Shown here piece after piece: positions 8,578-17,757 of a stretch of 64,000 nucleotides of DNA (its first letter is position 1; every line of letters starts with the position of its first letter). A model generated the notes under the pieces. The model was given only the letters and a program-made list of their open reading frames with translations. It did not search any database and had not been told where the DNA came from. The position numbers were made by a program, and so were the translations under genes. Origin of the DNA: an uncultured Prevotellaceae bacterium (GTDB lineage: Bacteria > Bacteroidota > Bacteroidia > Bacteroidales > Muribaculaceae); the NCBI GenBank assembly GCA_900318345.1, contig ONKD01000007.1, forward strand, positions 1 to 64,000, in the 5' to 3' direction.

Positions 8578-9822
8578 ATGGCTCATACCTTATTGATACT
8601 GATTATCGCGTTTGTGACGCTGGAGTTTATCGTGAGCAGCGTGCTGTCGTGGCTTAACACGCGGTGGATGACCCACCCCGTGCCGCCCGAGCTGGAGGGG
8701 TTGTATGACGAGGAGAAATACCGTCGCCAGCAAGACTACATGCGAACCAACAAGCGCGTTGCGCTCGTGGCACGCTGCGTGTCGTTCGGGCTGACACTGA
8801 TTATCCTGGGCTGCGGATTGCTGGGCTGGCTCGATAACCTGTGCAAAGGGTGGACCAATGTGCCCGTGCTGCAAGTGTTGCTGTTCCTGGTTATCTACAA
8901 CCTGTTCAATACCGTCATCGCGCTGCCGTTCAGCTACTACTCGACTTTTGTCATCGAAGAGCGGTTCGGCTTTAACCGAACGACACACAAGACCTTTTGG
9001 CTCGACGCGCTCAAGTCGTTCCTTGTCTCGACCGTGCTGAGCGCTGTACTGCTTGGCGTGGTTTATTGGTTGTACCAGACCTTCGGTCAGCAGTTCTGGA
9101 TTTGGGCGACGCTGGTATGCGCGGTGTTTATCATCTTCTTCACGATGTTTTACAGCAACCTCATCGTGCCCCTGTTCAACAAGCAGACGCCGCTACCCGA
9201 GGGCGAGCTGCGCACTGCCATCACCGATGCCATCACGAGTTTCGGGTCACGCTTCAAGGATATCTATCTCATTGACGGCAGCAAGCATTCAACCAAAGCT
9301 AACGCCTATTTCACTGGATTTGGTCCCAAAAAACGCATCGTGCTCTATGACACCTTGCAGGACCAGATGACCAATGAGGAAATCGTCGCCGTGCTGGCCC
9401 ATGAGTTTGGACACTACAAGCACCGCGACACGTTCAGGAACATGATCATCAGCATCGTCACGATAGCTGTGAATCTGTTCATTTTCTCGCTATTGGTGGG
9501 TAATCCCGACTTGCCGGCCGCACTGGGCGGCACGGCCCCGTCATTCATCCTAGCACTGGTGGCCTTCTCGTTGCTGCTCTCCCCCATCGACATCGTGCTC
9601 TCGCCCATTGGCAGTGCCATCTCACGGCGCGCCGAATACCGCGCCGACGCTTTCGCCGCCGAACACGGCCACGGGGAGACCCTTATCAGTGGTCTGAAGA
9701 AACTGGCGGCACACGCCCTTAGCAATCTCACGCCCCACCCGCTGGTGGTGTGGTACAGCTACAGCCACCCCACCTTGGCCCAACGCATCCGCGCCATCCG
9801 GCTGGCAAAACAAGCAGATTAA
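8578..9822 (+). CDS. M48 metalloprotease, Ste24/CAAX protease type
   Basis: Zinc endopeptidase of the inner membrane. The 414-residue product has the domain order of Ste24: an N-terminal multi-helix region with a long membrane-associated segment (FVIEERFGFNRTTHK, matching the conserved EERFGFN), then the peptidase domain. The zinc motif is HEFGHYKH (HExxH), with the third ligand Glu expected in the later segment RAEYRADAFAA. In bacteria these proteases act in envelope protein quality control; prenylated substrates are not expected. A short 44-bp gap separates it from the preceding membrane protein. It converges on tsaD across a palindromic repeat element. Confidence 0.92.
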   Translation: MAHTLLILIIAFVTLEFIVSSVLSWLNTRWMTHPVPPELEGLYDEEKYRRQQDYMRTNKRVALVARCVSFGLTLIILGCGLLGWLDNLCKGWTNVPVLQVLLFLVIYNLFNTVIALPFSYYSTFVIEERFGFNRTTHKTFWLDALKSFLVSTVLSAVLLGVVYWLYQTFGQQFWIWATLVCAVFIIFFTMFYSNLIVPLFNKQTPLPEGELRTAITDAITSFGSRFKDIYLIDGSKHSTKANAYFTGFGPKKRIVLYDTLQDQMTNEEIVAVLAHEFGHYKHRDTFRNMIISIVTIAVNLFIFSLLVGNPDLPAALGGTAPSFILALVAFSLLLSPIDIVLSPIGSAISRRAEYRADAFAAEHGHGETLISGLKKLAAHALSNLTPHPLVVWYSYSHPTLAQRIRAIRLAKQAD

Positions 9823-9863
9823 TGAACAGAGAGTTCAAGACAACCTAACCAATAATCAAAAGC

Positions 9864-10039
9864 GGGTGTGTCATAATTGCAATGTCGCTACATATATCGG
9901 CCTACGGCCGAGAAATTTAAACAAATTATTTAAAAAATTAAATAAAAATTTTATTTGTTCTAATTTTAATACAAAATTTGTTTTAATTTTTCCGCCCGAA
10001 GGGCGGTTATAAAGCCAGCAGATCAATTATGACACACCC
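9864..10039. repeat. Palindromic repeat element, copy A (full)
   Basis: A 176-bp AT-rich element bounded by perfect 15-bp inverted ends, GGGTGTGTCATAATT (9864-9878) and its complement (10025-10039). Inside are two triloop hairpins: TCGGCC-TAC-GGCCGA (9897-9911) and CCGCCC-GAA-GGGCGG (9992-10006). It fills the space between convergent genes and carries no ORF. Related copies lie at 20894 and 47628. The structure resembles a MITE or a REP/BIME-type element. Confidence 0.8.
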
Positions 10040-10045
10040 TCTTTT

Positions 10046-11062
10046 CTAGATGATCACTCGCTGGAAAGGGGGCGCGGTGATGTCGCAGAAGTCCTTGTTC
10101 AAGTACTTGAAATGGCCGGCGATGGCGATCATCGCGGCATTGTCGGTCGTGAACACGCGCTTGGGGATGAAGGCCTTGAGGCGATGACGCCGGGCATAAT
10201 CCTCGACGGCGGCCCGCACACCGCTGTTGGCCGACACGCCGCCACCAATGGCGATGGTCTTCACTCCAGTGGCCTTGATGGCCTTGCCGAACTTGTCCAT
10301 CAATATCTCGATGATGGTGCGCTGCAACGAGGCGGCAAGGTCGGCTTTGTTTTCCTCAATGAAGTTGGGGTTCTCCTTGAGTGCGTCGCGCAGGGTGTAG
10401 AGGAAAGATGTCTTCAAGCCGCTGAAGCTGTAGTTGTAACCATCGACATGAGGCTTGGCAAACTTGAACGCCTTGTTGTTGCCCTCGGCGGCCAGTTTGT
10501 CGATGAAAGGGCCTCCGGGATAAGGCAGGCCCATGACCTTGGCGCACTTGTCAAAGGCCTCGCCCGCAGCGTCATCAATGGTCTGGCCCAGCACCTCCAT
10601 GTCGGTGGGTGAATTGACCTTGATAATCTGTGAGTTGCCGCCGCTGATGAGCAGGCACAGGTAAGGGAACTCGGGAACCTCGCTGTCCTCGGCCTCCTTG
10701 ACGAAATGGGACAGCACATGACCGTGCAGGTGGTTCACGTCAACCAGGGGGATGTCTAGCGCAAGGGCCAACCCCTTGGCGAACGAGGTGCCCACATGGA
10801 GTGAACCCGGCAAGCCCGGTCCACGCGTGAAGGCAATGGCATCAATGTCCTTGCGGTCAATGCCCGCCTGACGGATGGCCTCGCTCACCACGGGCACGAT
10901 GTTCTGCTGGTGGGCACGTGACGCCAACTCTGGCACCACGCCGCCATAGGCCTCATGCACGCGCTGGCTGGCAATGACATTACTGAGCAGCACGGCATCA
11001 CGCACCACCGCTGCCGACGTGTCGTCACACGACGACTCTATTCCCAATATCGTTACACTCAT
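10046..11062 (-). CDS. tsaD: tRNA N6-adenosine threonylcarbamoyltransferase
   Basis: Transfers the threonylcarbamoyl group to A37 of ANN-decoding tRNAs (t6A), acting with TsaB and TsaE. The 338-residue length is normal. It starts ILGIESSCDDTSAAVV, has the metal-binding motif NHLHGHVLSH (HxxxH), the ASKH-fold nucleotide site in LLISGGNSQI, and the conserved IGGGVSANSGVR near the C-terminus. It is close in sequence order to tamB, as is common in Bacteroidetes. A TTATAGG repeat tract lies 5' of the start. Confidence 0.97.
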   Translation of the reverse strand: MSVTILGIESSCDDTSAAVVRDAVLLSNVIASQRVHEAYGGVVPELASRAHQQNIVPVVSEAIRQAGIDRKDIDAIAFTRGPGLPGSLHVGTSFAKGLALALDIPLVDVNHLHGHVLSHFVKEAEDSEVPEFPYLCLLISGGNSQIIKVNSPTDMEVLGQTIDDAAGEAFDKCAKVMGLPYPGGPFIDKLAAEGNNKAFKFAKPHVDGYNYSFSGLKTSFLYTLRDALKENPNFIEENKADLAASLQRTIIEILMDKFGKAIKATGVKTIAIGGGVSANSGVRAAVEDYARRHRLKAFIPKRVFTTDNAAMIAIAGHFKYLNKDFCDITAPPFQRVII

Positions 11063-11075
11063 TTTTTTATTATAT

Positions 11076-11115
11076 ATAAGGCTTATAGGTCATATAGGGC
11101 TTATAGGGCCTATAG
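11076..11115. repeat. TTATAGG decamer repeat tract, copy 2
   Basis: Near-identical to the tract at 5830-5871, again directly upstream of a minus-strand gene (tsaD). Four units of about 10 bp. Confidence 0.75.
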
Positions 11116-11123
11116 AAATACAG

Positions 11124-11681
11124 TCATTTATGTTTATTACGGTAATTGATGCGTGCACGTGACATTTCCTCCCGTGAGCCACCATGAACAAGAAAATCAT
11201 GCTTACAGTGCTCGATCAACTTGCGAAGCAAGGTGTCACACTGATGGATAAGCGTGATAGCAATATTGGCGATTGCTTCATCCCCTCTTACCTTGATGGC
11301 CTCACGATAATAGGCGCTGTCGTTATGTTTCATGCATACCTGACGGCATTGAATTCCCTTCTCGCTGTCAAGCGCCCATACGGGTAAATCATGCACTCGC
11401 AAATAATCATGATAGTCCTCCAACAATTCCTTTAAACTTCCAATGGCCACGTTCAGCAATTTGAGTTCCATTTCACGTGACATGGTAGAGTCAGTACAAC
11501 CTTCAGCGATATTCTGTTTGCCACTTCGTGCTGCCTGCACCATCTGGTCAATCGTGCGGTCGCCACGCTGATAATAATGGTGGGCAAAATAATAGGTAAC
11601 ATCATAAATGCACTCCGCCTTTTGGAATGCAATCAAATCCCGATAGTTGCCTCGTTGAGGCAAAAAATCATGATTACCCAT
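11124..11681 (-). CDS. Four-helix-bundle suffix protein (S23 / IVP-like)
   Basis: 185 residues starting at the ATG at 11681 (MGNHDFLPQRGNYRDL). The core AFQKAECIYDVTYYFAHHYY ... DQMVQAARSGKQNIAEG is the signature of the four-helix bundle family related to 23S rRNA intervening-sequence proteins. The later segment EMELKLLNVAIGSLKELLEDYHDYLR continues the bundle. This matches the 'four helix bundle suffix domain' proteins of Bacteroidales. Their function is unknown; members form oligomers and may bind nucleic acid. It stands alone between two TTATAGG tracts. Confidence 0.85.
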   Translation of the reverse strand: MGNHDFLPQRGNYRDLIAFQKAECIYDVTYYFAHHYYQRGDRTIDQMVQAARSGKQNIAEGCTDSTMSREMELKLLNVAIGSLKELLEDYHDYLRVHDLPVWALDSEKGIQCRQVCMKHNDSAYYREAIKVRGDEAIANIAITLIHQCDTLLRKLIEHCKHDFLVHGGSREEMSRARINYRNKHK

Positions 11682-11785
11682 AAAACAGTCACTTGTTGTT
11701 ATTACACGCTGTGTGGCCCGTAGGCGTTGCAAAATTAATACAAAAAGACGAGACTCCTAGACCCCAAAACAAATATTTCTTCATT

Positions 11786-11857
11786 ATAAGCCCTATATGC
11801 CCTATAGGCCCTATAAGACTTATAGGACTTATAGGACTTATAGGACTTATAGGATTC
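11786..11857. repeat. TTATAGG decamer repeat tract, copy 3
   Basis: About seven units. The left half reads CCCTATAGG-like and the right half has four perfect tandem copies of the decamer ACTTATAGG(A). It lies between the DUF4421 gene stop and the four-helix gene on the minus strand. Confidence 0.8.
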
Positions 11858-11866
11858 TCTAATTGG

Positions 11867-13033
11867 TTAGAAGCGGAAGCCGACGGTCAGATCAAAGTTG
11901 CTGTAACTGTTGTAGAAGCTATGGTTAGTGCTGGTGTACCAGTGACCCTCGTGATTGAAATTGAAAGCGTAAAAAAAGTTGCCGGCGGTGCGCACGAGCG
12001 CCATGCGACCGTTCAAGTTGGTGGACAATAGGGATTTCTTGCCGTCGATGGAATTGGGAAAACTGTGACGATAGCCTATGCTGGGCACTACGGTGACATT
12101 GTAGAGCCAGCCATGATGGAACACCCAACTGTAGCCATAACCTATCATGAAACCGAAGTCACGGTAACGGAAACGGTAATCAGTCACAGCATCGGGGAGA
12201 TGTTTCTTGAGTTCGGCGCTGATTGTGCTCATGTCCATGACCACGTCTTGATGACTCAGGTAAATACCAGCCAACAGAGAGCCCGCACTGCGTTTCTGAT
12301 ACTTGGAAAAACAATAGGCTGCAGCCTGGCTGTAGTGGGTGTGGTTGAAGATATAATAGGCATCAAGACCATAACCCTCACGTTTCAGTCCTGAGAAAAT
12401 TTCGTCGCCAGTCCATCGGCCTATACTATGCAGATGGACGGTGCTCTGATCGTTCTTGCGATAATAAGCCTCGATGAAGATGCGCGAGGTTGTGAATGAA
12501 AACTGCAACCTGCGGTTGCGGATGAATTTTCCAGCCAACAGATCCCTGGCGTTGATCATGTAGGTGAAACTGAGCCCCATGCCGCTGATGTGGAAACCGA
12601 ACAGTGACGTAACATCACTGTTGAGTTGCACGGGTGTTTCCCACTTGCCCAGATGTCCCGAGTAAAAGTCCAGCCAGTTACTGTTCTTGAGCATGACTTT
12701 AAACTTCTTTTTGCCTCTACCAGGGTTGACCACATAGGCCGTATCATAGTAATTGAACGTGTGATTGGCCCACCTGTAGCCTTTCACGCAAAAGTCCAAG
12801 AACTTGGGATAGACAATAGTTGTGTCGTTGATGTTCCAACCGTGCCTAAAGACGCGGTCTTTCCAATAACTTGTTGTATTGACGGTATCGGGCTGGAATC
12901 TGATGGTGTCACCCAATTGAGAGGGCAAGTCCACGAGGGTATCTCCCTCACAGTTGACATCGGCTGCAGCCGTGGCTGTCCATCCCAGCCACATCAGCAA
13001 AACCAATGTCACTAACCGCATCCTCAACATCAT
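11867..13033 (-). CDS. DUF4421 outer-membrane-type protein
   Basis: 388 residues with a signal peptide (LVTLVLLMWLGWTATAAAD). The mature part is rich in alternating aromatic and polar residues typical of an outer-membrane beta barrel (FVIGYGYSWVFHHGWLYN, ending FDLTVGFRF with a C-terminal Phe). It matches the Bacteroidetes DUF4421 family. It lies 4 bp after tamB, so the two are translated from one transcript. A role alongside TamB in the envelope is inferred from that coupling alone. Confidence 0.85.
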   Translation of the reverse strand: MMLRMRLVTLVLLMWLGWTATAAADVNCEGDTLVDLPSQLGDTIRFQPDTVNTTSYWKDRVFRHGWNINDTTIVYPKFLDFCVKGYRWANHTFNYYDTAYVVNPGRGKKKFKVMLKNSNWLDFYSGHLGKWETPVQLNSDVTSLFGFHISGMGLSFTYMINARDLLAGKFIRNRRLQFSFTTSRIFIEAYYRKNDQSTVHLHSIGRWTGDEIFSGLKREGYGLDAYYIFNHTHYSQAAAYCFSKYQKRSAGSLLAGIYLSHQDVVMDMSTISAELKKHLPDAVTDYRFRYRDFGFMIGYGYSWVFHHGWLYNVTVVPSIGYRHSFPNSIDGKKSLLSTNLNGRMALVRTAGNFFYAFNFNHEGHWYTSTNHSFYNSYSNFDLTVGFRF

Positions 13034-13037
13034 TCCA

Positions 13038-16000
13038 TCATTTTTCGGTTGTGGGCTTAGCGCTGGCCGCAGCTGGCCGCAACGTTACCATGGGGACCGG
13101 CTGACGCACGCCAGTACTGTCATCGAGCCTAGCCGGTGATGGTGCACGGGTTGGGACAGAATCGGCTGGCGAGAGCGACAGGCGCTTTTTCTTCTTGTCC
13201 TTGGGCTTGTCGAAGTCATGCTTCCAGACGATGCCCACGCCCTGGGTTGTCAACGCGTTGCGCAAGTAGTAGTTCTGATCGTTGAAGTGGTTATAGGCCT
13301 TGAGCCTGATGGTGCCCTTGCTGTTCAACAGATACTCGATGTCAAAGTCGCCAATGAAGTTGGTGTTGGTCGTGTTGTAAGTGTTGTCGCGGTAGCCGAA
13401 GTTACCGTTCAGCAACAACCTGTTGTTGAGCAACTGGCTCGACAAGGCCACATCGACCTCCATGTCGCTGAAGTCACCTTTATCGGTTCGGAAGTTAGGC
13501 GCAATCGACAAGTTATCGGCTATCTTGCCCAAGATGTTGGACAACTGGCCTGAAATGGTTGACGAAGCTACCGACGAGAGCACCTCATTCTGATTCATGG
13601 TGGTGCCCATGTAGTCGGGCGTATAGAAGCGGTTGAGCGCCAGCAGATAGATGATTTGGCGGTTCATCATCTCATCTGTGCTGATGATGCTCTTGACCTT
13701 GTGATAGGCATCGCTGGTTAGCGTGGGGAACTTCAAGTCAAATGAGATGTCAGGCTGAGTGATAATGCCCTTGGCATACAGCTCGGCATTCACGGGCACG
13801 TTAGTGCGGTTCAGGTCAGGATCATCTCCAAACGACTCGTCAAGGTCCTTGAGGTTAGCATTAAGCGAATAGACGGCATCCAAGTCAAGCTCGGCAGCAA
13901 ACGGGTCGCCCTGGAATCTGATGCTACTGCCGTCCTGGATCGTGAAGTCCTTGATGATGAGGTCCTGCAAGGTGAAATTGTAAGTTCCCTTATCCAGCTT
14001 GTAGGTGCCAAAGATATTCAGCTCATCGTTGTTATTGTAAGTGAGGCGCATGTTGCCGCTGCCCGTCGCCTTGATCTGGTCGCCGCCTACGGGATCCATC
14101 ACCACCGTGAGCGCCACATCGGGGGTAATGTTACCCTCCAGGTCGATGAAGTAAGCACTGGGCTCGGCATTCTCTGGCTGAGGCTCATTGGATTTTATCT
14201 GGCTGATATTGCTCAAGATCCAGGCAGTGCTGATTTTATCGGGTACCTCGACAGGTTCAGGCGTGGCCTCGCGGTCACGGAACGTGATGAAGTGATAGTC
14301 ATTGGCCTGCTCGTCATCACTGAGCACAAACGTAAAGGTGCTGTGTGGCGCCGAGTCCATGTTCACCTTGATCTTCACCTCTCCAGGGCCACCCTCGACA
14401 AAGCAGGCGCCGTTACCATAGATTGTACCATACCACCGCGGATTATCGGCAGGCGAGGTATCATAACACAAGAAGTCTTTGGCTTCGGTGATGGCAAAAT
14501 TAAACACTGGACTGTGGAAGGCGTCGTGCTTGAGCCATCCTCCCAATCGGGCCTCATGCCCCTCGCGGTCATGGATGGGTAAGTTATTGAACTCTATCAA
14601 GTCGGGCACGATGTGTACCGGCACATTAGAGCAGGTATAGGTGCACTTCACATAATCGATGTAGAAGCTCATCGTGTCGGCTACAATATCGCCATCGAGG
14701 TTGATGGTGTGGAAATTGCCGAAGAGCACCGGATGTCCCGACATCTCACCCTGGACGTCACTGGTGAAGGCCTCCATATATGGCTTGAGGAAGGCCACAT
14801 TCACATGGTCGGCATCAAAGGCGATGTAGAGCGAGTCGTCGGCGACATAGATGCCGCCGCCCAGCGTGCTGTTGTGGCCATTGGGCTGTGCGATATTGCC
14901 CTCGACAAGGATGCCCTTAGTGTCGTTGTCAAAAGTAGCCTTGATATCGGCATCGCCCAGGACAGCGCCATTGTAGGAGATATCGTCAATGAACAGGCTG
15001 GGAGTGTACAGGATGGGCGAGCCCGAGAACACATCCCTCGCGATGATTTTGCTGGTCGCCTTGCCGCCAAAGCTGACATGGTCGATGGCCAATGTCTCGA
15101 ACAAGTAATCCAGGTTAAAATCCATGAGTTCGAGGCACAACGAGTCGCTGGGGTCATGGGATGCCTTGCCGTTGATGCGAATGTACTGGTTGTCGTGGCC
15201 ACCGCCCAGGTTCTGGACAGTCACCTCACCGTTATCGATCTCGATGAGACCCTTTTCCATGGTCCAGATGGTGTCGTTAAACACCATTGTAGAAGGATTG
15301 ACCATGACGTCGGCCTTGAGTTTGCCGTTCTCTCCCCTATCCAGCAGGGCGCTCAGGTTGATGGTACCGTTGAACTTGCGCGGGGTGATGGTGTCGTTCT
15401 CATCCTTCATCACAAGCCATCCCAGGTTACCGTCAAGCCTGTTGTTCTGACCGCTCAAGTCAATCGCCAGATTGACTCTCTTGCCATTCTTGATGGGATA
15501 AAGCGATTTGGCATTGACAACCACCTTGTCGGTCTTGCTGTCGAGCTTGGCCTCAACGCGGGTTTTGGTGATGAATTTGTTGCCCTGCTTCATGTAGGGC
15601 GCATCCAGCACCACGTTAAACCTGTGGTCGCTCTCGTTCAAATCCCCCTTGATGGTGTACTGATAGAAGGGATAGACCGGCAGGTTGAGCATCTCGTTCA
15701 ACTGGTCGTCGGGGGTAATCTCAAAGTCAAACTCCACGTTGTTGGGGTTGCCGGCATGGGCATAGTCGGCAAAATTGCCGAAATACTGCGGGAAGGCACT
15801 GGAGAGCATGTGCTTCACCGTGGGGACGATGGTCTTGAAGTCATATTGACCCCTGATGGAGCCCTTGATGTGGTCGGTATTGATGTCAATCACTTTTTCC
15901 TCGCCATCGTTGTCGGAACTGAGGCTGAAATTATTGATGTGCAGGCCCTTCCCCTTAGCGTCGGCAAAGGAGACATTCTCCAGCTCGACCAGTCCCTTGG

Positions 16001-17690
16001 CATTATCCAGGGTATTGCCCCAGAATGCGGCAGCCGCATTCATGTCGAGCCTGTGATCGGCATACTTGTTGGTAAGTCCTAATTGGGCCAGATTCAGCCC
16101 ACTGGTGGTAATGTTCATCTCGTAGGTCGAGTTCTCTCCAGCCAACACAGCCCTGCCGTCGATACTTATCTTGCCGTTGGGGTCATTCATCGCCAGCGTG
16201 CCGTTATAGTCGTTGCCCTGCTTTTCCACGTCGGCGGTAATGTCGTGATAGCGCGTGCCCTTGAAGTCGACAAAGGGGATGTGTCCCTGCAGATGTCCCG
16301 ACACATCGTTACCATGCACGGTAGCGTCAACCTGTGCGTCCATGGCCACCTCGTTCAACAGATCCTTTTTATTCAGGAGGTCGCCTAATTTCAGGCCATC
16401 GGTCTTGACATGGCCGTTAAACCGCGTAGTGCCGGCATGCTGGGCCAGCGTGCCGTCGAGGTTGGCAGCACCGAGCGAAGTGCCCACGTCGCCGTTGAAA
16501 CGCAGGTTGTTGCCCGTGCCGTGCAACTCACCATCGAGGGTGATATTGCCACAGCGCGAGATGATGCCCTTGGCCTGAGGGGAGAGCGTGGTAATCAGGC
16601 CTGTGATTTGGGCAATCTCACTGGCTTTGGCATCCAGGTCGATGCGATCCAGGTCAAAGGTTTGATAACCGCCGCGAGTAGGCATCGAGAAACCGCCCCG
16701 GGCATTCAATGCCAGGCCGCCATTGGCCGAGTGAACGTTGAGCACGGGGAACTCGATGCGGTTCCCGTCGCGCACGACATCGGCAGTGATGCGCATGGGT
16801 TCGGTAAAATTCTTGAGTTGAGGCAGGAAAGCCTTGAGGTCAGACGGCGTAACTGTGCTACGTGGCGTGCTGATGCGCAAGGGCATCTGCGGCAGTTCAT
16901 TGCCCAATTCCTTCAAGGAAGAGTACTCGAGATGTATGTCATCGAGACGGATGTCACTGCCCGGCAGTTTCACCTTCACGTCCTGGATGTCCATGGCGTT
17001 GTCGGTGATGTGGACGTTGGTTGACATGCGCTGCAGCGAGAAGCCGCTCTGCTCGTCAAAGGATAGCCGCTTGATCCTGATGTCAAAATCATTATTCATG
17101 AGGCGCGGTAAGGACAAATCGGCCCTTAGATTTTTCACCGCCAGGTGGTTGGGGTCAAATTGCCCTTGCTTGTGGGGCTGGTCCAGCACGTCATAGCTGA
17201 GCGCCGACTTGCGCACTACCACCGTCTTTACCTGCACGTCAAAAGGTTTGGGGGGCTTGTTATCCTTGGGCTTGAACGCGTCAATGATGAACTGCATATT
17301 GGTGGGACTGGCCTTGTCAGGTCGTGTCACACGACCGTTGAGGCCCATGATCTCGCCATAGGTCACGACAATGCGGCCATCAGCAATCAAGTCCCTGAGG
17401 CTGATGCCCGCACCCAGTTTGTCGATGGTCAATAGCGAATCACCCTGCTGGTCATTAATGAGCACATCCTTGAGCTCCAGCTGGTTAAACGGCTTGACCG
17501 ATACCGAACCGATATCGACTGTCGTGCTGAGATACTCGCTCAAGGCTTTTTCACCCTCACGACACAATCGGGCCTGCATGGCTGGAGACATGAGCAGCAG
17601 GTAGGCTATGGCAAACAGGGCAACGACTGCTACCAGCGCGGTCACCACCACACTGCGCAACACGTTATATGTCCCCCTTGAAAGGTTCAT
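13038..17690 (-). CDS. tamB: Translocation/assembly module TamB-like protein
   Basis: A 1550-residue AsmA/TamB-family protein. One N-terminal transmembrane anchor (VLRSVVVTALVAVVALFAIAY) is followed by a very long repetitive beta-strand domain. The last 300 or so residues form the TamB (DUF490) domain, where GSGNMRLTYNNNDELNIFGTYK and the later LLALNRFYTPDY are recognisable. In other bacteria such proteins span the periplasm and support lipid transport and outer-membrane protein assembly. The C-terminus adds a short Pro/Ala/Thr-rich tail. It is followed after 4 bp by the DUF4421 gene and preceded by nadE (67-bp gap). Confidence 0.93.
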   Translation of the reverse strand: MNLSRGTYNVLRSVVVTALVAVVALFAIAYLLLMSPAMQARLCREGEKALSEYLSTTVDIGSVSVKPFNQLELKDVLINDQQGDSLLTIDKLGAGISLRDLIADGRIVVTYGEIMGLNGRVTRPDKASPTNMQFIIDAFKPKDNKPPKPFDVQVKTVVVRKSALSYDVLDQPHKQGQFDPNHLAVKNLRADLSLPRLMNNDFDIRIKRLSFDEQSGFSLQRMSTNVHITDNAMDIQDVKVKLPGSDIRLDDIHLEYSSLKELGNELPQMPLRISTPRSTVTPSDLKAFLPQLKNFTEPMRITADVVRDGNRIEFPVLNVHSANGGLALNARGGFSMPTRGGYQTFDLDRIDLDAKASEIAQITGLITTLSPQAKGIISRCGNITLDGELHGTGNNLRFNGDVGTSLGAANLDGTLAQHAGTTRFNGHVKTDGLKLGDLLNKKDLLNEVAMDAQVDATVHGNDVSGHLQGHIPFVDFKGTRYHDITADVEKQGNDYNGTLAMNDPNGKISIDGRAVLAGENSTYEMNITTSGLNLAQLGLTNKYADHRLDMNAAAAFWGNTLDNAKGLVELENVSFADAKGKGLHINNFSLSSDNDGEEKVIDINTDHIKGSIRGQYDFKTIVPTVKHMLSSAFPQYFGNFADYAHAGNPNNVEFDFEITPDDQLNEMLNLPVYPFYQYTIKGDLNESDHRFNVVLDAPYMKQGNKFITKTRVEAKLDSKTDKVVVNAKSLYPIKNGKRVNLAIDLSGQNNRLDGNLGWLVMKDENDTITPRKFNGTINLSALLDRGENGKLKADVMVNPSTMVFNDTIWTMEKGLIEIDNGEVTVQNLGGGHDNQYIRINGKASHDPSDSLCLELMDFNLDYLFETLAIDHVSFGGKATSKIIARDVFSGSPILYTPSLFIDDISYNGAVLGDADIKATFDNDTKGILVEGNIAQPNGHNSTLGGGIYVADDSLYIAFDADHVNVAFLKPYMEAFTSDVQGEMSGHPVLFGNFHTINLDGDIVADTMSFYIDYVKCTYTCSNVPVHIVPDLIEFNNLPIHDREGHEARLGGWLKHDAFHSPVFNFAITEAKDFLCYDTSPADNPRWYGTIYGNGACFVEGGPGEVKIKVNMDSAPHSTFTFVLSDDEQANDYHFITFRDREATPEPVEVPDKISTAWILSNISQIKSNEPQPENAEPSAYFIDLEGNITPDVALTVVMDPVGGDQIKATGSGNMRLTYNNNDELNIFGTYKLDKGTYNFTLQDLIIKDFTIQDGSSIRFQGDPFAAELDLDAVYSLNANLKDLDESFGDDPDLNRTNVPVNAELYAKGIITQPDISFDLKFPTLTSDAYHKVKSIISTDEMMNRQIIYLLALNRFYTPDYMGTTMNQNEVLSSVASSTISGQLSNILGKIADNLSIAPNFRTDKGDFSDMEVDVALSSQLLNNRLLLNGNFGYRDNTYNTTNTNFIGDFDIEYLLNSKGTIRLKAYNHFNDQNYYLRNALTTQGVGIVWKHDFDKPKDKKKKRLSLSPADSVPTRAPSPARLDDSTGVRQPVPMVTLRPAAASAKPTTEK

Positions 17691-17757
17691 CTGATCAATT
17701 TTAAACCGACCTGTGCAATTTCAATGCCACTGTGAGCGAGCCAGCGTTAAAAAATCC

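Noticed and set aside
14613..16082. 489-codon plus-strand ORF inside tamB
   Set aside because: Antisense shadow of the tamB frame; no family features or promoter.
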